Shown here: positions 25,109 through 33,320 of the stretch, piece after piece | Position numbering within the stretch: position 1 is the stretch's first letter | How the letters are laid out: each line of letters begins with the position of its first letter | DNA from: Candidatus Latescibacterota bacterium | GTDB taxonomy: Bacteria; Krumholzibacteriota; Krumholzibacteriia; Krumholzibacteriales; Krumholzibacteriaceae | Direction of reading: 5' to 3' | Assembly (NCBI GenBank): GCA_019038625.1 | Contig: JAHOYU010000198.1 | Location: 1 to 34,028, forward strand | DNA length: 34,028 bases | Position numbers and translations under genes: made by a program | Notes under the pieces: model-generated | What the model saw: the letters and a program-made list of their open reading frames with translations, nothing else | What the model was told of the DNA's origin: nothing | The model's database searches: none

Positions 25109-25686
25109 CTGTCCTCGTCCCTGTCACGTTTGTTCAGACACTGGATGTCTCTGCCTTCAAGAAGCCCGAACCCGTATTCAAAGGAAGCCAGGTATTCCTC
25201 TTCCAGTTTTTTCGGAGCCCTGCTCACGATTGCATCCTGTAACGATTTTCTGCTGATGACGTTACATGCCGAGGCAAATATTCCAAGGATTATGATATTC
25301 GTCTGAGCGTTTTTCAGGTCCTGCCCGGTATCGATGCATAGTCTCACCTTCTGCTCGAGTCTGCCATGAACCCTGTCGTCTGTTTCGATCTCCTCATCTA
25401 TGACAAGCAGCCCACCTGGTTTAAGATCGCATATATAGGCATCATACGCATCGGGAGTGAGGGCAAGCAGAAAATCGACCAGTTCCACGCGGGGCGAATC
25501 GATGGCGCGGTCTGAAAGGATAAGGTCCGCCCGACAGGTGTTCCCCCTGGCCTCCGGCCCAAAAGAACAGCTCTCGGATGCATAAAGGTCTTCATATATC
25601 GCTGCTGCTTCCGCAAGTACCCTGGCAGCATCGATCAACCCGTGAGCTCCGGCTCCACTCAGCCTGATATCGTATCTAAACGACAC
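25105..25686 (-). CDS. korC: 2-oxoacid:ferredoxin oxidoreductase gamma subunit
   Basis: A 193-residue KorC/PorC-type subunit. The frame opens to 25968, but GTG 25686 has AAGGAGG at 6-7 bases and begins at the conserved FRYDIRLSGAGAHGLIDAA. Other family marks are CSFGPEARGNTCRADLILS (40-58, usually SYGPEARGG), VDFLLALTPDAYD and the hydrophobic DLKPGGLLVID. It normally pairs with KorA and KorB to oxidise 2-oxoglutarate or other 2-oxoacids to acyl-CoA while reducing ferredoxin; no korA, korB or ferredoxin gene is here. The downstream gene is a nucleotidyltransferase overlapping it by ATGA. A weak promoter-like TTGTAA-17-TATCGT lies upstream. Confidence 0.85.
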   Translation of the reverse strand: MSFRYDIRLSGAGAHGLIDAARVLAEAAAIYEDLYASESCSFGPEARGNTCRADLILSDRAIDSPRVELVDFLLALTPDAYDAYICDLKPGGLLVIDEEIETDDRVHGRLEQKVRLCIDTGQDLKNAQTNIIILGIFASACNVISRKSLQDAIVSRAPKKLEEEYLASFEYGFGLLEGRDIQCLNKRDRDEDR

Positions 25687-25816
25687 GCCGACCCTCCTTG
25701 CATAAATCTCCCGAAGAGGATTCATCAGGTGCCACGATACACTTATGAATATTGTTTTACAAGGATGAAGATTGTACAGGGAATTTACGGCCTGACCCGC
25801 AGACCAGTCATCCCGT

Positions 25817-26443
25817 TCAGCCATCAGGAACAGCAAAAGACTGAACATCGATCTGCACGAACTGTCCATCGAACGGATCGGGATACGGAGGAACTCCGGA
25901 AACGATGATAGGGTTTCCCTGGTCATCCATATTCTTTGTCGATAACCCGTCACCACCCGAACCTGCATAAAGGGTTATCGTTGCTGAATGGTCCATCAGA
26001 ATGGTTTTCTGAATATCCATCAGAAAACAATGATCTATTCCGGATGATCCCGCGTTTAAATAGTAAATCTGGAAAGGAGAGGATATCTGTATCCTGAATA
26101 TATTGAAGGAGCTTTCGGCCGGTGTGCCCCCTGCGATCCACATCTCGTCCTTCATGATCCAGCCTGTATATGTCCTCTGCTCTACAAGCCCACGAAGCCT
26201 TATCGTCACCTCGTAAGTGACTCCCTCGTCCCCGACAAGCGTGGCAGATACTTCGTCAGATTCAGGGGTGGTGCAGTTGGCCTGGGCATTACCATCGCCG
26301 GTGCAGGGTAACTCTACCCGGATATCATCGAGCGAGGCTATCGGGTCACTCCCTGTAATGTTCTCATCCGAACTACAACCGACCATAAGCAGAATACATC
26401 CGATGCAGCAGCCACAGGCGAAAATAATCGAGAATCTTCTCAC
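25817..26443 (-). CDS. Lipoprotein of unknown function
   Basis: A 208-residue exported lipoprotein. GTG 26443 is 6 bases after GGGAGG. The signal peptide ends in LLMVGC with the acylated Cys at 23, followed by SSDEN (Asp near +2/+3). The mature region has an Asp-rich start and beta-strand sequence (TYEVTIRLRGLVEQRTYTGWI), ending YPDPFDGQFVQIDVQSF. Not recognised as a family. It precedes korC by 130 bases on the same strand; whether they share a transcript is unclear. Confidence 0.75.
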   Translation of the reverse strand: MRRFSIIFACGCCIGCILLMVGCSSDENITGSDPIASLDDIRVELPCTGDGNAQANCTTPESDEVSATLVGDEGVTYEVTIRLRGLVEQRTYTGWIMKDEMWIAGGTPAESSFNIFRIQISSPFQIYYLNAGSSGIDHCFLMDIQKTILMDHSATITLYAGSGGDGLSTKNMDDQGNPIIVSGVPPYPDPFDGQFVQIDVQSFAVPDG

Positions 26444-26514
26444 CGAAGCCTCCCTGTCCAGAAAGGATCATGGAATCAGACTATATTTCAGAGAATTCTT
26501 TTACCGGCTGTCTG

Positions 26515-27594
26515 TCAAAGTTCCAACCAGCAATCATCTTTGTTGAGTTTCTTACGGAACAGTTTTCCTGCAAGAAGCTTGTCTTTAGCCTGATGATATT
26601 TGAAATATATATGATCATCAAGACGACCGACAATCTCGATTTTACCAGTCTCATGCGACATGACAAATCGAAATCTCTTGCTGGGTCCATCAAGCATCGC
26701 CCTCGTCTCTTCTACGATCTCAAGAGCTCTGAATAATGGGATCTGGTAGATATGTTTTACTGTTTTTACGGGGCGACATTGAAAGACATAGTATGGAGTG
26801 ACGCCGTTCCTTGTCAGCTTACTCTGTAATTCAGCCAGGACTGCAGGTTTATCATTGACCCCCTTCAACAGGACGGTCTGATTCAGAACTGTCATATTTG
26901 CGTCATTCAATATTTTTATAGCTTTTACAGCGCGTGGAGTGATCTCTTTCGGATGATCAAATTGCGTTACAATGTATAACTGCTTTCTTTCGCGAGAACA
27001 ATCTCCCAAAATATTCAACAGTTCATCGTCCTCTATTATTCTGTCAGGATCGACTACGGGGATCCGTGTTCCTATTCGAATAAACTTCAAATGCTGAATG
27101 CCTGCTAATTTCTGTAAAATATCTGCTATTTCGTCATTCGGTAATGTTAATGGATCACCTCCGCTTAAAAGTACGTTTGTGATCTCCTTGTGCGTTTCAA
27201 GATATTCAACTACCAGATTCCAGTCTGTTACTATCTCATCCGATACTATACCTGCTAATCTTTTCCTGAAACAGTGGCGACAATACGACGCGCATTGATT
27301 TGTAGCCAATATCAGGGCTGTCTGGGAATACTTGTGCTGCAGGCCACGCAATTTGGTGTTATCAGATTCTCCACTTGTATCATAACTTCCCTCTGACCTG
27401 TTTTCTTCTATAGAAGGAATCACCATTCTGCGGATAGGATCATCCGGATCGTCCCAGTCAATCAGGTCCATATAATATTGGTTAAGTGACATCGGATGAC
27501 TTTTAATGATCTTTTCGATCTCATTTCGTTCATCAGGATTAAACGAAACATATTGTTCGAGTTGTTCTATCGTTCTTATATTTTTAACATCCAT
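26515..27594 (-). CDS. KamA-family radical SAM protein, substrate residues changed
   Basis: A 359-residue relative of lysine 2,3-aminomutase. ATG 27594 begins a canonical N-terminus. The radical SAM cluster motif is Cys101-x3-Cys105-x2-Cys108 (CASYCRHCF), followed by VLLSGGDPLTLP. PLP may bind the Lys of TGKIEIVG near the C-terminus, equivalent to GGGKIP. The substrate region YYLYQCD, whose Asp binds the lysine side-chain amine in KamA, reads YYVFQCRPV here, so the substrate is probably not lysine. It is also unlike EpmB (QLD). The gene and its surroundings are AT-richer than the flanks, suggesting acquisition by transfer. Function unknown beyond a radical-based rearrangement of an amino acid or similar. 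Confidence 0.85.
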   Translation of the reverse strand: MDVKNIRTIEQLEQYVSFNPDERNEIEKIIKSHPMSLNQYYMDLIDWDDPDDPIRRMVIPSIEENRSEGSYDTSGESDNTKLRGLQHKYSQTALILATNQCASYCRHCFRKRLAGIVSDEIVTDWNLVVEYLETHKEITNVLLSGGDPLTLPNDEIADILQKLAGIQHLKFIRIGTRIPVVDPDRIIEDDELLNILGDCSRERKQLYIVTQFDHPKEITPRAVKAIKILNDANMTVLNQTVLLKGVNDKPAVLAELQSKLTRNGVTPYYVFQCRPVKTVKHIYQIPLFRALEIVEETRAMLDGPSKRFRFVMSHETGKIEIVGRLDDHIYFKYHQAKDKLLAGKLFRKKLNKDDCWLEL

Positions 27595-27651
27595 CTGGTC
27601 GGGTCAACTTCCCTTCCGGAGATACCTGTACAATAAAAAGTCCTCAAGCTT

Positions 27652-27666
27652 TAACCCTGCGGGTTA
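27652..27666. repeat. Small hairpin in the gap upstream of the KamA-family gene
   Basis: TAACCC-TGC-GGGTTA is a perfect 6-bp inverted repeat within a 258-base gap that has no gene. The motif AAGCTTTAAC occurs twice around it (about 27647 and 27693). No T-run follows, so it is not a clear terminator. Confidence 0.35.
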
Positions 27667-27852
27667 CATCCATTTTTCTTGCTGAAGATGCCAAGCTTTA
27701 ACAAGCAGAGTAAGACATGCCCTAGTGGTGGGATAATAAGACATCTGGAATAATATTGGAAGAACTATTCGAAAACATTTTCATATTTAAGCATACGATG
27801 CATTACAAAGAGTCTCCAACTACCATAAACAACTAGATTTGTACTAATCCGA

Positions 27853-28431
27853 CTATACCTTCAACCAAGCTGCGAGGATGAGACCAAGATCTGCCAGAAT
27901 GTGTGACACAAGAGGTGCGGCAAGACTGTCTGTCCGTTTTGTCATTCGATACCAGATGCTGGATACCGTTGTAAAAACTACAAAACACAGGATGAGTCCC
28001 GGGATGTTCAGCAGAGAATACAGGACGACTATGTGGTACCCCGCGAACACAGGATGCGAGACTTGAATGTGTTTGCGAAGCTCAGCCCAATGCAACTGTT
28101 CAAGGAATGGATGAATTATCCCGAAGTAGGGAATCATCGCCAATAGGGACAGGCGAGACAGGTGATGATCTGCTAACCACACCGACAGGTCTTCACGCGC
28201 TATATAGGGCAGAATAAAGTAAAACAATGGTCCCGCAAGTACCGCAGGCAGAGCCAGAAGCATGATGCGTTTGCGATCAGGCCAGCGCATGTCGGAAAGA
28301 GATCTTCGCGACCAGAACAGGATCTGTCCGTGATACGCCAGAATGGCCAGCCACGCGTTGGAAAACCCGCACCAGAAGACACCGACGGCGATATATGGTG
28401 CAAGCAGTTTGAGTGTCTGTTTCACATTCAT
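27853..28431 (-). CDS. CPBP-like membrane protein
   Basis: About 192 residues from ATG 28431 (the frame also opens from ATG 28479). Five or more membrane helices. The sequence HPFLEQLHWAELRK resembles the EExxxR motif of CPBP/Abi intramembrane proteases, but with EQ in place of EE. Later YHIVVLYSLLN and APLVSHILADLGLIL occupy the FxxxH and HxxxN/D places. The family includes prenyl-protein proteases and bacteriocin-immunity proteins; the altered glutamates make activity doubtful. No clear RBS is seen. Confidence 0.55.
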   Translation of the reverse strand: MNVKQTLKLLAPYIAVGVFWCGFSNAWLAILAYHGQILFWSRRSLSDMRWPDRKRIMLLALPAVLAGPLFYFILPYIAREDLSVWLADHHLSRLSLLAMIPYFGIIHPFLEQLHWAELRKHIQVSHPVFAGYHIVVLYSLLNIPGLILCFVVFTTVSSIWYRMTKRTDSLAAPLVSHILADLGLILAAWLKV

Positions 28432-28531
28432 CAGCAAAAGGTTAAAATGCAGGGGCGCACGGCGGCACCAGATGACCACCTGTTAGCACGACTGATATCA
28501 GCCAGCAGGAACCACACGTTCATAGCGTCTT

Positions 28532-29656
28532 CTACCCCCTTGCCTGTTGATGCTGGTAATATTCTAACGTCCCACGATATAGAGCTCGCATCAGGAAGTC
28601 GGGACTCTCTAAAGAAAGCTTCTCGAAGGGTTGGTCCAGAAGGATCTTTAGCAATCCCAGCATTTGACTTCCATAGGTATCCATGCACTCCTTTGGTTTT
28701 ATCCCGGGCCAGGAATAACAGCTTACTGACATCCGTCGATAAGCGCTACTGACGCCTTTCGGAAGCAGATCGAACGCGGGGTCGTCCAGAGGGAACTCGT
28801 ACTGATCCAGGTTGCCCGTAGGAATGCCCTCAACGGCTTTTACCTGAATCGGCTCACGATCAGCGATGTAGGGATCGACTGTGACATCCAGGACCACAGC
28901 GTGCTTTGGCAGAATACCGACCAGATGATTGGCAATAATATGTCGAGTAGGATCACTGCGGGAGGTAGCATCTACTAGCATGTCTGTCCGCTTAAGCAGA
29001 GCTCTCAGCGCTGTCTCATCCTGAGTTATGTTGCGACCGATAAGATGTACGATCACTCCAGGAACTCCACGACTTAGGTACTCTTTATTCAGGGTCACAT
29101 CACCGTATTTGGTAGCAGCCTCAGCAGCAAAGCGACCCACCGGTCCAGTACCCAGGATAACTACTTCAATAGGATTTCGACCTTTGTCAGCAAAGGTCGG
29201 GTAAGTTTTCTTTAATGCGCGAAATCCGGCCCACACGGCGTTCCAACTCGTACCTCGAAGGTTCTCGATCAACCGCACCCCATCATCACTCTCCACACTG
29301 TCCATGGAAACAGGACGAAAACCAAGCTCCGATATCAACCGTATGCGACTTGGATGCGTGGAATAATGCAGCATGGAAAAAAGTATGGTGCCGGACTTCA
29401 TCCGGGGCAGCTCATCGTCTTCCGGCGAACGGACCTGAACGACAATATCCTGGTCATAGCAATCCTGATTGCTGCCAATATGGATGTTGCCGTGCCCCTC
29501 AACATACTGCCAGGGTTCTTTATCGATTCCAGAGCCACTGCCTTCCTCGATCACGATCCCTTTGGCTCCCGGGGCAAGGCCGTGCATCAAATCGGGAAAA
29601 TAATCCCGCACCTCGCCGGGTTCTTTATGCATTCGAGGAAAGCCTATTGTCAGCAT
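28532..29656 (-). CDS. Alanine dehydrogenase/PNT-family oxidoreductase
   Basis: A 374-residue NAD(P)-binding protein from ATG 29656, which has AGGAG at 6-7 bases (the ATG at 29683 lacks one). It follows the AlaDH/PNT fold: an N-terminal IGFPRMHKEPGEVRDYFP, a catalytic region VVQVRSPEDDELPRMKSGTI then SMLHYSTHP with the conserved His, and the Rossmann GTGPVGRFAAEAA. The Lys that binds pyruvate in AlaDH is Arg here (VQVR), so alanine is not assured; a lysine- or other amino-acid dehydrogenase is possible. Located between the CPBP-like gene and the arsM remnant. Confidence 0.8.
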   Translation of the reverse strand: MLTIGFPRMHKEPGEVRDYFPDLMHGLAPGAKGIVIEEGSGSGIDKEPWQYVEGHGNIHIGSNQDCYDQDIVVQVRSPEDDELPRMKSGTILFSMLHYSTHPSRIRLISELGFRPVSMDSVESDDGVRLIENLRGTSWNAVWAGFRALKKTYPTFADKGRNPIEVVILGTGPVGRFAAEAATKYGDVTLNKEYLSRGVPGVIVHLIGRNITQDETALRALLKRTDMLVDATSRSDPTRHIIANHLVGILPKHAVVLDVTVDPYIADREPIQVKAVEGIPTGNLDQYEFPLDDPAFDLLPKGVSSAYRRMSVSCYSWPGIKPKECMDTYGSQMLGLLKILLDQPFEKLSLESPDFLMRALYRGTLEYYQHQQARG

Positions 29657-29798
29657 GTCTTTCTCCTGTTCCAATATTTTCATTTGTTATAGCAATTTCG
29701 ATTCTTTGCCGTATCGATAGTGTTAGCTGCAAAATGAACTGTGTATCTTCTGCCACGATGGTAATATCTGATACTATGGCGGGGATTTATGTTATCTG

Positions 29799-30170
29799 TC
29801 AAGGTACTTCCACTTCGCGCAATATAGATTCAAGTTCATGTATGAAAGATGCTCCGGCCATACATCCAGTAAAAAGAGACATGTCCTGCTTTACGCTATC
29901 TGGCAATTCGGCTGTGGCGACAATATCAGAGATCGCCAGCCTTCCTCCCGGTTTCAACACCCGGAATGCCTCACTGAACACTTTTCTTTTTTCAGGGGAA
30001 AGGTTGATGACACAATTTGAGATGATGACATCGACTGTCCGGTCTGCTACCGGAAGATTCTCTATCTCTCCCAGGCGAAATTCGACATGATCATATCCGT
30101 CGCTCCTCGCGTTCTTGCTGGACTTGCTGGTCATTTTCGATGTCATATCAACGCCTATGAGTTGTGCCAT
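29799..30170 (-). pseudogene. Remnant of arsenite methyltransferase (arsM)
   Basis: A 123-residue fragment that is plainly ArsM in the middle: GYDHVEFRLGEIENLPVADR, then SNCVINLSPEK (Cys53) and VLKPGGRLAISDIV, then TGCMAGASF (Cys103). These two Cys bind As(III) in ArsM. Missing are about 70-80 N-terminal residues with the glycine-rich SAM loop and the first Cys, and the C-terminal 100 or so residues; it stops at REVEVP. The in-frame sequence before the ATG does not encode ArsM. It cannot be a working methyltransferase as it stands. Confidence 0.75.
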
Positions 30171-30235
30171 TATAAGCCTCTTATCGAGAAACTGTTTCCA
30201 GCTTATCCTTATTTACATGTGAAGCAAGAATACAT

Positions 30236-30478
30236 CTAGATTTTCATCTTTTTCGAAACAAACACCCGAAGTGTACATTTACATAAAGTCAGGTCTCCAA
30301 GATCAAAAGCAAACAAGCAGGAAGGGGAATCATCTTCACCACAGTCGACATAGGATTCTATCCCAAAATCCTTTGCCTTGCATATATCCTTGAAATCCTG
30401 CTTATAACATCTGAAATCTTTGGGACAATCTATGTTCATCATAATCTTCTTGATCTCTTTGTCATACTTATTTTCCAT
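30236..30478 (-). CDS. Seven-cysteine small protein
   Basis: An 80-residue protein beginning at ATG 30478 with the pattern DCPKDFRCYKQDFKDICKAK and later SCLFAFDLGDLTLCKCTLRV (Cys18, 24, 33, 46, 54, 66, 68). I know homologues of this pattern as uncharacterised small proteins, often in anaerobes. Cysteine spacing suggests metal binding. It stands just upstream of the arsM remnant on the same strand, which hints at metal stress, but no function is established. A 7-bp inverted repeat (30510-30516/30534-30540) lies upstream. Confidence 0.75.
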   Translation of the reverse strand: MENKYDKEIKKIMMNIDCPKDFRCYKQDFKDICKAKDFGIESYVDCGEDDSPSCLFAFDLGDLTLCKCTLRVFVSKKMKI

Positions 30479-30799
30479 TTTGATTCATCTTTCTTTCTGA
30501 CGCTTCCATCGTCGATGTTGATATAAAAAACAAATCGACGGGTCATATTAATTTTCGTTGATTAATGTGATAAACTTTAACAAGAAATCCCCATCCCCTA
30601 CTATTACACCAGGATCAATATGAAATATTTTGAAAATTTATGAAGTAATTTGAATGATTCAGTAATTTTTTGTGAAGGCCCTGAGCCTGTTTAAAGTGTA
30701 TGAAAAGTTTAGTGGTTGGTTTTATAGAACGGTTCGGGAATGAATTATTTATCAATGGTTCAGGAATGATTTTGTGATTAGTTCATGATCATCTGCATA
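30479..30799. other. AT-rich gap of 321 bases without a gene
   Basis: No ORF with a start and RBS is seen on either strand. It holds the inverted repeat CGTCGAT/ATCGACG (30510-30516 and 30534-30540), 30-60 bases upstream of the Cys-rich gene, and an imperfect direct repeat (GGTTCGGGAATGA at 30731, GGTTCAGGAATGA at 30757). It is much richer in A and T than the flanking genes. Confidence 0.5.
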
Positions 30800-31969
30800 T
30801 TATTTCCCCTTGATCCCGAACAGGAAGCGTGTGAGCCGGGTACGCTTAACCAACTCACAGCATATTACACTGATAACGAATGATGCTACGCAGAGCATGA
30901 CAAACTCGACAAGTATGCCTCGCCCCAACCGGGTGATGTAATGACCCGCTATCGACATGACGGTCAGATGAAAGATGTAGAATGGATACGAGATCCTGTT
31001 GAAATATCTTAGAAACCTGTTTGTTAATGAAAGATATTTCTGCGCGATGCTCATGACAGCCACGACCCAGAACCATGTGTTAAGCCCGGCTACCAGAGAG
31101 TAGATAGCGTAGTTCAGATTATGCGCGTTGGTCGAGAACGAAGGAAGATTGAATTGCATGAACAGTTTGGCGGCCGAGAACAGTATCCCCAGGACCAGGG
31201 CTGCCACTGTATGCCTGCTGAAAGTTTTGCTGAACCTCTTGTCGCGGGCGATGATGAACCCGAAAAAGAAGGCTGCCATATTGTATGTAAAATATCCCCA
31301 GTCGGAATACAGGGTGTTCCTGTAGAACGGCCATATCGGTGAGAGGATCGCAAATATCAGGGATACAGGTATACCCATGAGGAATATCGCCCCCCATCTT
31401 CTCGTCAGGAATCCCACGATTGAATCGATCAGGCGGTCCTTCCCGGCGCGGATGCGAAGGAATATGGGCAACAGGACAAGCGAATGTATGAAGAGGTATC
31501 CAGCGAACCACATATGAGCCCAGTTCGGCCCGCCTGTGGACTCCGAGTAAAAGGTCGTCATCAGGCACCATGGCCAGAATTGAGTAAAGTAGTTGACTCC
31601 GCTGAGGTCCAGGTCGGTAGGCCAGAAATAGCCGAGCGGCGCGAAGAGAAAGACCATGAAGGTAAAAAGAGGGATCAAGAGCCGCTTGACTCGCTCCATT
31701 ATGTATTGTTTTGGTGACCTGTGCTGCAGTGCTATAAAGGTACTCGTCCCTGCGATGAGGAACAGGAGAAACATGTGAATGGGGCTTAGGAAGTTGACGT
31801 AGTAATGGAGTATCTTCCAGGCGACGGTTCCCTTTTCGACAGAAGAAAAGCCACTCACACTGGTAATCATCCAGGCCGCGTGGAATGGTATCAGATTGAT
31901 CGTGACGATCACCCTGAGCCAGTCCAACTCGTACTTTCGTTCAGGTTTCGCCACTGGAGGATTATTCAC
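30800..31969 (-). CDS. Acyltransferase family 3 membrane protein
   Basis: A 389-residue inner-membrane protein with about ten helices, of the OafA/NodX acyltransferase-3 family. Landmarks are the N-terminal ELDWLRVIVTINLIPFHAAW with the family His, RVKRLLIPLFTFM, NWAHMWFAGYLFIHSL, and the late FNRISYPFYIFHLTVMSIAGHY. Such proteins transfer acetyl or other acyl groups to sugars or lipids on the outer face. The acceptor is not evident from neighbours. The next gene in the leftward run starts 40 bases upstream. Confidence 0.87.
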   Translation of the reverse strand: MNNPPVAKPERKYELDWLRVIVTINLIPFHAAWMITSVSGFSSVEKGTVAWKILHYYVNFLSPIHMFLLFLIAGTSTFIALQHRSPKQYIMERVKRLLIPLFTFMVFLFAPLGYFWPTDLDLSGVNYFTQFWPWCLMTTFYSESTGGPNWAHMWFAGYLFIHSLVLLPIFLRIRAGKDRLIDSIVGFLTRRWGAIFLMGIPVSLIFAILSPIWPFYRNTLYSDWGYFTYNMAAFFFGFIIARDKRFSKTFSRHTVAALVLGILFSAAKLFMQFNLPSFSTNAHNLNYAIYSLVAGLNTWFWVVAVMSIAQKYLSLTNRFLRYFNRISYPFYIFHLTVMSIAGHYITRLGRGILVEFVMLCVASFVISVICCELVKRTRLTRFLFGIKGK

Positions 31970-32008
31970 GCTTCTCCATATCTCCAGGTGTCCATCTGCC
32001 CTTGGGGA

Positions 32009-32740
32009 TCAGTCGCTCTTCTCCCACAGGGAAAATATTTCAAACAAATAGTCGAATGACGGCCGGTCGAAAGTATGCTGGCTGATGTATTTGAAACGTA
32101 GAATACCTTCTCGATCGATCAAATAGACTGCCGGGATGTTCTGATCGACCTTACTCCCGGACCATTCTGTTTGGAACAGGCCAAACCGGTTCGACACGTT
32201 CCTTTCTTCGTCCAGAAGCAGTGGAAACGGAGTGGGAGCCTCCTCACCTTCGGGCAAGGTTATTGCTTCGGGAGCTACTTTCCTTATTATGTCGACAAAC
32301 TTCTTCATACCCTCATCCAGTTCACCATAATCCGAAGGATTCTTCATATCATCGACACTCTTGAGCGCCGATGGCAAGGCAGCGATCCAATTCTCGATGG
32401 ACCCTTTATCATAAGGGAATACATACAATATCTGCAGGTCGAGATGCTCGGGAATATTTCCGACACTCTGGCGGGCAAACAACTGAGCATGTCGATAGAA
32501 ACAGAAGTGACACCACCCTCCTTCATATGCATACCCACGGGGGAACATCAACATCACATTGCGGCCTTTGTAATCGGACAAGCTTACAGTCTCGCCCTGA
32601 TAGGACTTCAGGGTGAAGTCCGGCATCGCATCACCAACGGACACCCATTGCTTCTCCGAAGCCTCAACGACTACACATACCAACAGTATAGCCAGGAATA
32701 TCGTGCCAATGAATCCACGGGTCGAACGGTGATAGATCAT
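32009..32740 (-). CDS. Secreted thioredoxin-fold (AhpC/TSA-like) protein
   Basis: A 243-residue exported protein. The frame is open to 32968, but ATG 32740 has AAGGAG nearby and precedes a hydrophobic signal helix (9-26). After WVSVGDAMPDFTLKSYQGETV comes the thioredoxin/peroxiredoxin fold; the redox motif is Cys77-x-x-Cys80 (WCHFC), preceded by MFPRGY. The C-terminal cis-Pro region is NIPAVYLIDREG. The CxxC rather than TxxC suggests a thiol-disulfide reductase or bacterioferritin-comigratory-like peroxiredoxin in the periplasm. A long insert with Pro/Glu (PEGEEAPTPFPLLLDEE) separates the halves. Confidence 0.8.
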   Translation of the reverse strand: MIYHRSTRGFIGTIFLAILLVCVVVEASEKQWVSVGDAMPDFTLKSYQGETVSLSDYKGRNVMLMFPRGYAYEGGWCHFCFYRHAQLFARQSVGNIPEHLDLQILYVFPYDKGSIENWIAALPSALKSVDDMKNPSDYGELDEGMKKFVDIIRKVAPEAITLPEGEEAPTPFPLLLDEERNVSNRFGLFQTEWSGSKVDQNIPAVYLIDREGILRFKYISQHTFDRPSFDYLFEIFSLWEKSD

Positions 32741-32798
32741 CTTTTCTCCTTCTGTTTCTTTATCCGATCCATGATTATGTGCAACGTCTACTGCTGCA

Positions 32799-33215
32799 TC
32801 ATAGATGAAAGTCTCCAGCCGATTCTGGTTGGTAAATGATCTTCTCAATGCTGATTCGCCGCATTCCCGAGGGAACCGGCCATTCAATGATATCTCCTTC
32901 CGCATAGCCGAGAATGGCTGTACCGATTGGAGCGAGGATAGAGATAGCTCCCGCGTCCACATCCGCATCTTTGGGAAATACCAGAGAATAGGTCATAACC
33001 TCAGAAGTATCGGTGTCGCGAAGAACTACCTTCGAGTTCATGGTCACCACATCCGGGGGTATGTCTTCGGACAACACCACCTTGCCTCGCGCAAGTTCTC
33101 CGGCCAGGTCCTCCAGATCCTTTCTGCTTTGTTCACCAAACTCCTCAGCCACAGCGATGATTTCTTCAAGCCGTTCCTTATCAAATCCGGTAATAAATAT
33201 CTTTCTTTTCTTCAT
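32799..33215 (-). CDS. rnk: GreA/GreB-family factor, Rnk-like
   Basis: A 138-residue protein with a short N-terminal helix pair (about 1-45) and a C-terminal FKBP-like GreA/GreB domain (about 50-130: VTMNSKVVLRDTDTSEVMTYSLVFP ... GTAILGYAEGDIIEWPVP ... ISIEKIIYQP). This matches Rnk, the regulator of nucleoside diphosphate kinase, which binds RNA polymerase but has too short a coiled coil for transcript cleavage. ATG 33215 has GGAGG at 5 bases. Its own promoter is at 33266-33293. Confidence 0.85.
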   Translation of the reverse strand: MKKRKIFITGFDKERLEEIIAVAEEFGEQSRKDLEDLAGELARGKVVLSEDIPPDVVTMNSKVVLRDTDTSEVMTYSLVFPKDADVDAGAISILAPIGTAILGYAEGDIIEWPVPSGMRRISIEKIIYQPESAGDFHL

Positions 33216-33265
33216 GATTACCTCCAGTGCTTAATGCCACCGACCAGTCTCCCCTTCCAGCATTA

Positions 33266-33293
33266 ATCATAGCGGAATTACTGTCCCATGCAA
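33266..33293 (-). promoter_or_regulatory. Promoter of the rnk-like gene
   Basis: Read leftward, TTGCAT (33293-33288), a 16-base spacer and TATGAT (33271-33266) form a likely sigma70 promoter about 50 bases before the ATG. Confidence 0.55.
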
Positions 33294-33320
33294 CCAAATA
33301 CTGAAGTGAAAATCAGCCGG

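Noticed and set aside
25105-25968. Longer 287-residue reading of the KorC frame
   Set aside because: The extra N-terminal part overlaps the lipoprotein gene, has no family similarity, and GTG 25686 has a strong RBS and starts at the conserved domain.
26515-27594. EpmB (EF-P lysine aminomutase)
   Set aside because: EpmB has QLD at the substrate site and usually sits near efp or epmA, neither of which is here.
32009-32968. Longer 319-residue thioredoxin-fold frame
   Set aside because: It would overlap the rnk-like gene and put the signal helix in the middle of the protein.
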